Shown here piece by piece: positions 54,601 through 64,000 of a stretch of DNA of 64,000 nt. Under the pieces are notes generated by a model. It was given only the letters and a program-made list of their open reading frames with translations, ran no database searches and was not told the DNA's origin. The stretch's first letter is position 1. Each line of letters opens with the position of its first letter. Both the position numbers and the translations under genes were made by a program. Source of the stretch: Azorinus chamasolen (taxonomy: Eukaryota > Mollusca > Bivalvia > Cardiida > Solecurtidae); contig OY755237.1 of the NCBI GenBank assembly GCA_963576725.1, positions 59,945,873-60,009,872 of the forward strand. Direction: 5' to 3'.

Positions 54601-56075
54601 AATACCTAAAAACTAGAACTACCACTAAAGGTGATGACCCGCACTCCCCGTACGGCAGCTTTGATTGCTAACCCAAGCTTGTGACAGCAACTACCCTGGT
54701 AACAGGACCCAAACACAAAAATACTCAAAGTTAAAGTGGAGATAATTCGATAACGCTTGCAATAAAACATATGAAAATAGCGTCGTGCGCCTCTGCTATT
54801 CATGGTTATTATGTATGACAAGTATCAATTCAATAAATTTCAAATTAAAGGAGGAGGATACGACACCATCTCCCAATGGTTCATGCATAATATGTATACT
54901 ACATGCAACCTAAAACACTTACAAATTGAAAGAGGAGTTTGCGATACCAACATGTTTCATGCAAAAATGACAAAATCAAATATTAAAATTTCAAGGGGAG
55001 ATAATTCTGCAATGCCCAGTGGTAAACAAATAAAAATTATGTCTACCAAATATAAGTTGAATAACTTTAAAACTGAAAGAGGAGTTCGCGACACCAAATC
55101 CCAATGTTTTTATGCCAAAATGACACAAATCTCAAAGTTAAAGGGGAGATAATTCTGTAATTCCCTCCAGTAAAAAAGGAAATGTGTCCATAGGACACTG
55201 ATGTCCCTACTTCAGTTTTTTGCCTCTGAAAGTAAGGGCCATAATCATGTATGCAACGACTGAAGCGATTTACATGGCTATTTGACTTCACCAAGATCAT
55301 GGTCACAAACATGGGTGATAAGTTTGGTGGGGATTGGACAAATACTTTCCAAGAAAGATTTCGGACAAAATATTTTAAAGTATTTTTTGCAAAAAAGGGT
55401 CTCAACGCCTAAACGACATAATCGATTTACATGGCTATCGAACCTGACCAAGATATAATGGCCACAAACATTAGTGTAAAGTTTGGTGTGGATTAGACAA
55501 ATATTTCCAAGAAAGAACCCTAACAAATTCGTCTAGATGTGCGTACGTACGTACGTTCTTGCGTGCGTGCGTACGCGCGGGCAAGGGCACTCTATATGCT
55601 ACCACTATGTGAGGGTATAAACGTGTTGCACGTCAATCATTCCTTGTTATTATGTATACCACATATGAATTCAATAACTTTAAAACTGAAGCAGGAGTTT
55701 GCGACACCCCAACACCCCATGTTTCATGCGAAAATGGCAAAAAATACGAAGTTCAAGGTTAGATAATTCTGCAGTGTCCAGCGGTAAACATCTGGAATTT
55801 GCATCTAGTCAAACAAAATATGTGGTTATTACGTAGACCAAATACAAATGCAAGAACTTTAAAACTGACGGAGAAGAATGAATTCGCGACACCATGTTTC
55901 ATGCCAAAATGACAAAAAAACTAAAACCTCAAGAGTGGGTATTCTGCAATGCCCATCAGTAAATACACGAGGAGTTCGCAACACCAACTGCCCATTTTCA
56001 AATGCGGATGGACCGACCGCCAGACAGGTTTATTCCAGTATACCCCCCTCAAACAAGTTTGCTGGGGTATAACAA
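54600..56075. repeat. Two further satellite elements with terminal foldbacks
   Basis: Units contain CAATTTCAAATT/AAAACTGAAAGAGGAGTTCG, CCATGTTTCATGCCAAAATG and AGATAATTCTGCAATGCCCA. One part ends with the (GTAC/GTGC)n microsatellite at 55540-55580. The other ends with TATACCCCCCTCAAAC / GTTTGCTGGGGTATA at 56040-56070. Confidence 0.6.
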
Positions 56076-56550
56076 TGACATCATTAACATTAACCAGATG
56101 AATGTTTGCAACACACATGAACACAAATATTTGTATTAGAGCAGAAGTTGTAGAACCAGATCTGCATTATGTCAAAAACAAACAGAACCCTGGTCTGATG
56201 GTTAATACAGGATCTGGATATACTCTGTTTGCTAAGACATTAAAAGGTATCTCGATCAAGCAAAAGTTTATGGTTACACATTCTTGCATAAAACGTGCCG
56301 TTGTAGTCCTGATTACCCATGCATTTACAAGGCTAATCACATGGTATTATACTTTTGTTGACTCGTTGAATTATACCTTTGTGGATAAATAATAGACGCG
56401 AACGCTACAGTGCCGCAGTAACAGCATAAATCAAATCAAGCGTCAATGAAGTAACCTTTTTGTATTTTGAACAATTAAAGGAAAGCAGAAAAAGGTTTCA
56501 TGCAAGAAAGCGATAATTCACTTTGTTTTGGCAATAACATCTCGCCCTAC

Positions 56551-56823
56551 GGACTTGGGACAACAGTTCCTCTGGACATATCAGGAAAAAGTGTAGAGGA
56601 GGATAAAACACAATATGCAGGTGCCATCTGGTGTACGTGGCTGACTATTTCAAGACCGATTACCACATCATCCAGAGGTAGAGGCAGTCTGTCCTGGGTA
56701 AACTTGACCGCTGTACTAGTGGAGGGGACAGGCTTTTCTATCTCAAAGTAAGTGTTTCTCACACTATCTTCCCTTGGGATCAACTCTGTCCTTTTCCAGT
56801 TCCTATCCTCATCACCTGGTGTC
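56551..56823 (-). CDS. Exon of the same host gene (3' limit uncertain)
   Basis: The acceptor TGTTCTATCAAACAG precedes 56823, and the first base completes the AG+G codon from the exon at 58818-58957. It encodes TPGDEDRNWKRTELIPREDS, NTYFEIEKPVPSTSTAVKFT and LPLPLDDVVIGLEIVSHVHQ. The frame meets TAG at 56549-56547, so a donor must lie before that. The only GT-rich candidate, TCC|GTAGGG, gives a phase that does not fit the exon at 48353-48497, so an exon may be missing between them. Confidence 0.55.
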
Positions 56824-56871
56824 CTGTTTGATAGAACAATTGGAATAGTAACCCTTTACTTCATACACATT

Positions 56872-56945
56872 TTGGCAAATTGAGTAGACCCAGATCAGAT
56901 GGTTCCTATAGGAGCTGTCTGATCAGGATCTGCCCTAACTGCTTA
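56872..56945. repeat. Short foldback repeat
   Basis: TTGGCAAATTGAGTAGACCC AGATCAGATGG TTCCTATAGGAGCTGTCTGATCAGGATCTG. It sits about 50 bp beyond the exon acceptor at 56823. Confidence 0.7.
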
Positions 56946-57808
56946 TAGACTAATGTATCACATAATCTGCGGTGTGGGAGTGCCGAAACAGAGTGCCATA
57001 TTTCGTAGAAATGCACTAGTGCATTTTTATGCAAATAAGCAGTTTGAATACGGTTGTACTACGCTGTAAAATGGCCGATATAGTCTGTTTCACTTTCTAT
57101 AGCACATGTTAAGGTTCATATGATAAAAATAATCTTACATTCGTGTTAAGTGCAAATTGTTTTTTTATGAAACTCGTTTACTATAATGAATATTACACTT
57201 GCTAAAGCTCGTGTCATCTTATTAGAATAAACTGGCTTCATATAAATCCTCTATATACCATCTGAACTAAACCGTTACGAAACGGTTGGGACCGGAGCTT
57301 CTTTTCCTAGAATGAATCGAGATATCGTTGAAATGATATTAACATTTTCTATGACCAAAAACATGGTTCTGACTCGTATTTCATGAACTTTACTGGTATT
57401 TGAAACGTTAAGTGATACAATAAAAAAGGCAGTTGCTGTTATGTATTGGTCTCAGTATTTTTACATTTTTGTAATTTTACTCATTATAAAAAACAAATTC
57501 AACCTTGTAATGCAGCGAAAGGATGTCATTTTTGCATATGCATAGGAATAACTAGCTCGTAATATTAACTAGAAGATAGGAATTACATACACAGGAAGAA
57601 AAGATACATGTACTGAGTTCGTTTGTATATTTCATAACTCTAACTGCATTTTAAGCCTGATACTGCTAGACAATTTTAAGGGTTTATTTCCAATGATGTA
57701 ACTGTTTTAAGGAGTATTTAGAACCAAGGAATTTTCAAATTCGTGACTTGATGGCATCGCGTGCTTTTTTATACACCAAGAAAATAAAATGTAGAGTGAG
57801 GTGTGCCT

Positions 57809-57873
57809 GTTAGTAGATCCAGGTTAGGTAGCTCCTGCAGGAGCCTTCTGGTCAGGGTCTCCTGTTTGCTTAT
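57809..57873. repeat. Short foldback repeat
   Basis: TAGATCCAGGTTAGGTAGCT CCTGCAGGAGCC TTCTGGTCAGGGTCTCCTGT TTGC. 56946-57808 and 57874-58360 show no gene. Confidence 0.65.
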
Positions 57874-58364
57874 GTAATAATGAAGATCAGATATGATCAA
57901 ACATTTCCTTGTTCATGGTGCCATTATAAATCTACACTAATTATTATTACCCTTGGGATTAGATTGGTCAGTTTGCCAATATATGTCGGGGTGTACGGAA
58001 CCGTACTCGGCGGCTTCCAATGGGGTATACAAAATTCAGTTAAGTCGCATGATTTCGGCCATTTTTTAGTCGATTCGAAATGTCATATCGTCCTTACTCC
58101 ATGAATTCTGTACTGATTGCGAATAGGCCTAATGAACGTAAACACTAAGGCACGTTATTCATTTTGACCCTTCCGGTTTGTCAAAAACAGTGTCATCTCT
58201 GTGCCCGAGTTACCTTTGAATCCATCTTTAAATCAAGATTCCATGCATAAAAACAATGTTTTTCCATTGTAAACATGTTCATTTCAAATTGCAAATGGGC
58301 GATTGACGTCGAGTTGAACGTTCGATTTTAACTTACGGTAACTATAGCTCTTAAAATGTCAGAA

Positions 58365-58437
58365 ATGACTGACTGACGGACGGACAAGGCGATTACTATA
58401 GGGCACCCACACCAAGGTGTGGGCCCTACTTACGAAT
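58365..58437. repeat. Microsatellite plus terminal foldback
   Basis: (GACTGACG/GACG)n at 58365-58387 is followed by AGGGCACCCACACC AA GGTGTGGGCCCT, the same microsatellite-then-foldback end design as the satellite elements. Confidence 0.65.
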
Positions 58438-58817
58438 TACGTCATTTATTTCACATCTGTATGCAATTAACCCCTGTTGAAAATTCATGCGTTCCACTAA
58501 CCATACATACGGCAGCCATTTGCAAAGAAACAGCTGTTGGAGTTAGCATATAGCAAATGCATTTTCGGCATTTTCTCCCCTGTTACTGCATTGCATTCAG
58601 GGATATTTAGCATGAGAGTTTCTGAAAAACGATGCGATCTAATGAAGTAGATTTAAGGCCAGTCTAACTCGAAATAAAAACAAATCTCTATTCTAATTCA
58701 GTGACAAAGGAAATTGAAATGGACAGTAGTTAATTTGGTGAAATTAAGAGACACTGTAATCCAATAGATACGTTTTTTCTTGCTCGGTATAGAATTTATT
58801 CGAGGTTAAATATCAAC

Positions 58818-58957
58818 CTTATGACTTGGGGATCGTCTGTCTCTATAGCTGTTTGGAAGAGTGTGGCCACTGATTTGCCCTGCATGTCCAACACTGTGGG
58901 CATCTTCGAGTCGGTGCTCCACATGTCATCAATATGGACAGAATGCCAGACACCACA
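58818..58957 (-). CDS. Upstream exon of the same host gene
   Basis: The acceptor GTATTGATACAG and donor CATAAG|GTTGAT bound 140 bp encoding CGVWHSVHIDDMWSTDSKMP, TVLDMQGKSVATLFQTAIET and DDPQVI. It leaves two bases (AG) that join the next exon's G as Arg. I do not recognise the segment independently. It is linked to the RNF213-like exons by strand, splice phase and position only. Confidence 0.55.
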
Positions 58958-59231
58958 CTGTATCAATACATAAACAATAGAATGAGATTAAAAACAATTC
59001 AATCAGTGCATGTCTCATAGATCGATTTTAGTTGACCTGATTGTAGTACGCATCTAGACAATTTTACGCTGTTAGCATAAATGAGACACGATTGAAGACT
59101 TTACCTCATGATTATCTTACAATAATTTATGAGTTCGTGAATATTCATTAACTAAATGTTTATGATGGCCAACCAACAAAGACAAATGTAGCCACTTTAT
59201 AAGTTGCATAATCAGACCTATGTCATTCCAT

Positions 59232-59302
59232 TAGCAAACAGAGCAGATCCTGATCAGATGGCTACTTTAGGAGTTGTCTGATCTGGGACTGTATTCGCAA
59301 AG
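59232..59302. repeat. Short foldback repeat
   Basis: TTAGCAAACAGAGCAGATCC TGATCAGATGGCT ... GTTGTCTGATCTGGGACTGT. Same family as at 42008. Confidence 0.7.
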
Positions 59303-59514
59303 ATGTCAAAAGGCATGACGATTGATGTTGGTTTACTTTAAGTGTAAAAGTGTGAAAAATGTGTCTCTATCTGCTACAGAGTTCATTTGAACCAAATAAC
59401 TCTGCATTATAATTACAATTTATAAATACATAATACATGATGATTTGGTTACTAATATAATACATATTTTTCATTTATGTACATTGTTGTTGATAGAGTT
59501 TAATCACCTCATTA

Positions 59515-62271
59515 TAGTAAAACCCCTCTAATAAGACCACCCTGCGGACTGACAATAGGTGGTCTTATTAGCGCGGTGGTCTCAATATCGGGGTTTTGGC
59601 CGTGTTGATTAAGGTCAAGCAAGCAGTGTTTCTGCTCATGTATATGAGCGTTTTTGTCTTATATTCAAATTCGATGACAATGGTTATTGAAAATTATATT
59701 ATTTATTTGATAATGGTTTAGTTGATATCTATAGTTTAATCTCAAATTAAATACTTCCTGCATTAATCTGCAACAACACTGACAAAGGCAATTGATTAAA
59801 TGAACTTTTCAATGGTTATCTTCAATTTACATTTCTCCTTCAAAGACAACTCACTCTCTAAAGACAGATGCTTGTATAACATCATTATAACCTTTATTAT
59901 AATTCTATAATTCAAATGTGCACATGAAATATAAAGAGTAAGACTGTCGTCACAGGTGACAAATGCCCCAAACGTGTTTGACACCGAAATGCATTTTGGC
60001 CTAAAAACAATACAATGTAATGCAGGTGTAACATGACATTTTGATGCTGTTTAAATGACACAGGAGTCAGTTCTTATCATTAAAAACAGAACCTTTGACG
60101 ATTATGATAGCTAATAAAAGAGCCAGGGCTCGAAACTTAGTTAAAAAGGACACTAGGTCATTCTCAACGTTAAAAACAGATACTGGGTAAATTCTTAACG
60201 TTTTAAAAAAAGCCACAGGGTCAAATTTCAACGTTAAAAGACATACTGTGTTGATTGTCATTGTTAAGTTGATTCTTAACGTTTAAGAAAGACCCTATGT
60301 TGATCCTTAACATTAAACACATACCCTCGGTCAATTCTAAATGCATGGTAAAAGTTTCATGTAACACTGGCTCTTGGACAGTTGCAACAGAAGTCACCTA
60401 ATATGGATCTACATTCTTTGCATAAGCATGTATAACATCTGATTTAGGTAGTGTTGTAAGCAAACAATGAAGACCCAGTAGCTCCTACAGGAGCTGTCTA
60501 ATATGGGTCTATATTGTTATAATGCTGTAAATTCATCTGAAAGTTCTGACACTTCAAATATTTGAACAGCTTTGGCCTACCCATAGTATTTAGAGCTCTT
60601 TATAATGTCTGATTTATGATAATGTAGTAGCAAACAGTGTAGACCCTGTAGTTTAATTTGGGTCTACACTGTTTGCATACCTGTCCAATACTTACAGACA
60701 AATTACAAATTACAAATGTGATAAGGTATAGGAGATATGCTCCGGACAAGCTTTCAGTAGACGCAAAGTAAAAGGTTAAGGGCACATTGACCTGAAATGG
60801 TACGCGACACTCCGCCATCCCAAGATGATCTCACATACCAAATTTGGAATCCGTAGCTGGTAAGGTATAGGATATATGCTCCGGACAAGCTTTTTGTAAA
60901 ATCGAGGTCAAAGGTCAAGGTCAAGGTTAATGTCACAGTGACCTGAAAATGGTACGCGACACTCCGCAATCCCAAGATAAACTTACACACCCCATTTGGA
61001 ATCCTTAGCTGGTAAGGTATAGGAGATATACTCCGGACATTTTTTTGTACCTGGTAAGGTATAAGCATTTTGTAAAATCGAGGTCAAAGGTTAAGGTCAA
61101 GGTCACAGTGACCTGAAAATGGTACGCGACACTCTGCCATCCCAAGATGAACTTACACACCAAATTTGGAATCCGTAGCTAGTAAGGTATAGGAGATATG
61201 CTCCGGACAAGTGTTTTGTAAATTCGAGATCAAAGGTCAAGGTCAGAGTGAACTGAAAATGGTACGCGACACTCCGCCATCTCAAGATGATCTCACACAC
61301 CAAATTTGGAATCCGTATCTGGTAAGGTATAGGAGATATACTCCGGACAATCTTTTTGTAACTGGTTAGGTATAAGCGCTTTGTAAAATCGAGGACAAAG
61401 GACAAGGTCAAGGTCACAATCACCTGAAAATGGTACGCGGCACCCCGCCATCCCAAAATAGAATCCGTAGCTAGTAAGGTATATGAGATATGCTCCGGAC
61501 AAGCTTTTTGTAAAGTCGAGGTCAAAGGTCAAGGTAAAAGTCACAGTTACATGAAAATAGTACGCGACACTCCGCCATTCCAAGATGAACTCACACACTA
61601 AATCTGGTATTCGCAGCTGATGTGACAAAGGAAATATACTCCGGAGAAAGTGTACACACACGCAACCAACCACCCACCCACACACCCACACACCCACGCA
61701 CGGTGCGATTACTATATGCCGCCAAAGCCTAGCTTTGGGGGCATAAAAATCAGACGATAATTTGTGGTCAGCAAGATATGTCTCATGTTCATGCTGCTCG
61801 AAAAACAAAATAATCTGTAAATCGATATCATTCTTTCAAGCAGGAAACTACAATATACACATACTTAGACATAGATAGTTAATTCATTTTCTCAAACCAA
61901 ATATTTCCACTCTCAAAAACTGTTTGACATACTAATACATCTCATGCGGTGATCAAAACACCAAAACATTGATAAACAATAGATGGCTATTACAACTTAC
62001 AGGAAAGCAGTAATTGTGTCGTAAAACTGCCCAAACATTTTACGTAATACGGATTGACACGGCGTGGTCATCACTAGTCGTTATTATGGTGTAAATTAAT
62101 GTATTAGTTTGGTCTGATATATATGGTCGCAATACGGAATAACGCGGGAGGTCGTTTTATTGGAATTAACGACAATTGAAGTAAATAAAGAAAACTTCGT
62201 TCAGTATTAAACTGCCCGTAAAAAGGGGATGGTCAATTTTTTTGGAGTGGTCGTTATAAGGGGTTTCACTG
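59515..62271. mobile_element. Possible TIR element enclosing repeat block (copy ii)
   Basis: The left end TAGTAAAACCCCTCTAATAA plus GACCACC and the right end GTGGTCGTTATAAGGGGTTT plus CACTG are imperfect inverted repeats, with TA outside both. The interior holds the 59945-61745 block and no transposase. Either a Tigger-like element was invaded by the block, or two separate fragments flank it. Confidence 0.45.
59945..61745. repeat. Intronic repeat block with ~145-bp satellite (copy ii)
   Basis: It matches 43765-45545 from TCGTCACAGGTGACAAATGC through the two foldbacks (60458-60517 and 60630-60678), the GGTCAAAGGTCAAGG satellite and the ACACCC microsatellite to TATGCCGCCAAAGC / GCTTTGGGGGCATA. 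An extra segment (60120-60440, with CAACGTTAAAA-type repeats) is present only here. Confidence 0.8.
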
Positions 62272-62279
62272 TACAAAGT

Positions 62280-63080
62280 TCTACCATAAACCTTGCATAT
62301 TTCATGAGATTACAATATCACAAACGTATCCCTTAAAATATATGTACGACTTGGATCTGTTACCATGAATTATATTGTAACAGTTTGCTCTATACTGATT
62401 TGAGTATGTTACCATGCATTTTATTGTTCTAGTTTACTATATTATATATACCGGTACCGGCTTGTTAGCATGAATTAATTTGTACCAGTTTGCAATATAC
62501 TGAAACAGCATACATTCCACTGTACCAGTTCGTTTATATATGTTTTGGTATGGTTTGTTAGCATTCTTTCTTTTGTACTAGTTGGCTATTGTAATGGGCT
62601 TGTTAACATACATTGTATATTGTAACAGTTTGCTAAATACTGGTATAAGCATGCATTCTATAGTTTATTATATATTGGTTTGGGTGTATAAGCACATATT
62701 ATATTGTACCAGTTTGTTATATACTGGGAAGGATGTCTTAGCATGTACTCCATTGTTCCAGTTTGCTATATATTATAATGGGTTTGTCAGCATTCAATTC
62801 ACGGTACCAGTTTCTATATATTGGTTTGGGTTCGTAAGTACACAGTAAAATTACACGGAGCCGACATGCGTCGACTCGATATTACGACCTGATGCATAAA
62901 ATCTTTAATAGTCCCGAATTTGCCTACTAAGTTCCTATGTTAACAATCCAAACTGACACGGTGACTTGTTCAACGCTCTGACTCATCATACGTGCACAGC
63001 TCCGATAATTGTAATAACTTTAACTGACAACACGTTGACCCGACAACATATAGATCCAGAGAGTACCCCTCTAAAGTGGT
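62280..63080. repeat. Degenerate ~65-75-bp repeats; no gene
   Basis: 62340-62840 shows recurring TTGTACCAGTTTGCTATATA, TTGGTTTGGGT and TTAGCATGCATTC motifs. The remainder lacks recognisable content. Confidence 0.5.
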
Positions 63081-63084
63081 TCAC

Positions 63085-63838
63085 AAAAGAACATGAACCA
63101 GTTGACATACAGTTGGTCATTATGCTTTCCTCTTTGCTTGTGCGACGACGTAAAAAGCTTAATACTATATGAAGATTCCCTCTTAAACCCGTTTACGGAG
63201 GGAGAAAATTAGATATTCGTATTTTGCCAGTTCTGTCGTCCGCCAAATGACTTCTCCACAGCTGCTCTGACCTGAATAGTCATCGAGTACATGTCTACGA
63301 TGTCAAGTTTATTCTTTTTCAAACAAAACAGTTGTGCTTGCTTAATATCCACTAGTAATTGTATCTTCTTGCGATTTATCTTTTATTAAATGTCGGTGTA
63401 GAAGTGTTTCATATAGTTTTCCCGTACTTTTAAATTATGACGTCATTTAAATGATGACGTCGCTTGTTTACCTCTAACGTTTATTTTCAAATCATTTTCA
63501 TTTTGGCAGACATCGTTATGCATGTTGTGGAGTTGTCTGGAGGGGGATTTTATTTACATTTTGACTTTGGTGAAAGCGGGATAAGGACGAGGTTGGGTAC
63601 CCGTAAACCAGGTTTAAGTCCCCCAGTAGCTTAGTTTGGTTACTGGCCGTTCCAAGGCGGCACTCCTGCTTTCAGCCTACGGCCAATTTTGTTGATGCTT
63701 AATGTTTTAATGTGTTTCGTCTTGATATGCGTCCTGTTATGTTTTGCCTTGTGGCTCTACCGTTTCTAGTTTGATGGTGTTTGGTGCGGTGTCATTTCGT
63801 GTGTGGCTCTCCCTGTTTGACTTTTTTTCCATATTTAC
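63085..63838 (+). mobile_element. Naiad 3' end, copy-4 subfamily (copy 8)
   Basis: The RT tail reads TVGHYAFLFACATT then TAA (63151-63153). The 3' UTR has a SECIS-like stem, GGGTACCCGTAAACCAGGTT, GGCCGTTCCAAGGCGGCACT, and a terminus GTTTGACTTTTTTTCCATAT. It is opposite in strand to copy 4 and similar to it through the 3' UTR. Confidence 0.8.
63169..63213 (+). promoter_or_regulatory. SECIS-like element of Naiad copy 8
   Basis: The layout is ATGA (63169-63172), arm AGATTCCCTCTT, a loop opening AAA, a GGGAGAAAATTA-type arm, then GA (63212-63213). It is the same 45-nt plan as copy 4 with a few weakened pairs. Confidence 0.6.
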
Positions 63839-64000
63839 TCTTTGTGCAGTGCTTAAGCAAACGGCAGACAATTTGCTTCAAAGCGGGGACTTTCGAGGTT
63901 AAAACAGGGTGGCTTTCTATATTTATAGACCGTCATAGCTTTTCATTCATGTCGGTATGTAGTGAATCTAATTCTGTCGAGTCAGACATTGATGCCATGC

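Overview
The window looks like a piece of a bivalve mollusc genome, probably a venerid-type clam. The evidence is a dense mosaic of mollusc-type repeats: hairpin-ended tandem-repeat elements rich in GGTCAAGGTCA motifs, tRNA-derived SINEs, CR1-like LINEs, DIRS-type tyrosine recombinase relics, and many Penelope-like retroelements. Coding exons with GT/AG splice sites occur only at about 41.6-59 kb. There are no operons, rRNA genes or CRISPR arrays. A run of 200 N (43116-43315) marks an assembly gap.

The dominant feature is a family of Penelope-like elements whose GIY-YIG endonuclease is N-terminal to the reverse transcriptase, which is the Naiad arrangement. The best copy lies on the minus strand at 27.4-31.1 kb. 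It keeps one reading frame of 1,063 codons, interrupted only by four UGA and two UAA codons. All four UGAs sit where family members are expected to have conserved cysteines: the first Cys of the endonuclease CCHH finger, the first Cys of the CxC linker, a Cys eight residues later, and a Cys in the RT fingers. One of these UGA sites is UGU in a sibling copy. Six nt (more in two relics) after the ORF stop there is a 45-nt structure with the SECIS plan: ATGA, 12-nt arm, AA-initiated loop, 12-nt arm, GA. It occurs in eight copies, and its lower stem differs between subfamilies while staying paired. I read this as a multi-selenocysteine retrotransposon with its own SECIS. Selenoprotein Naiads are already known from clams and spiders, so the novelty here is in the details of the copies.

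Layout. 0-2.3 kb: end of a plus-strand Naiad, then a Tc1 transposase relic split by a SINE-like insertion. 2.0-15.2 kb: a near-identical 6.56-kb tandem duplication carrying a 5'-truncated Naiad flanked by pseudo-LTRs and other Naiad fragments. 15.2-18 kb: Naiad debris and AT-rich DNA. 18-22 kb: a tyrosine recombinase fragment, a 1.35-kb TIR element and tandem repeats. 22.3-24.7 kb: a CR1/L2-like LINE with an open 576-codon RT frame. 25-32.6 kb: a head-to-tail Naiad array of three copies, with an inverted partial copy at 34.3-35.1 kb. 35.6-39.5 kb: a decayed Gypsy pol and a decayed CR1 copy. 41.5-59 kb: five minus-strand exons of a probable RNF213-like (mysterin) E3 ligase gene; its introns are packed with short foldback repeats, tandem-repeat elements, TIR elements, a miniature LTR retrotransposon (TRIM) whose LTRs carry a tRNA-like sequence, and another Naiad. 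59.5-64 kb: a TIR element containing a second copy of an intronic repeat block, then a last plus-strand Naiad 3' end.
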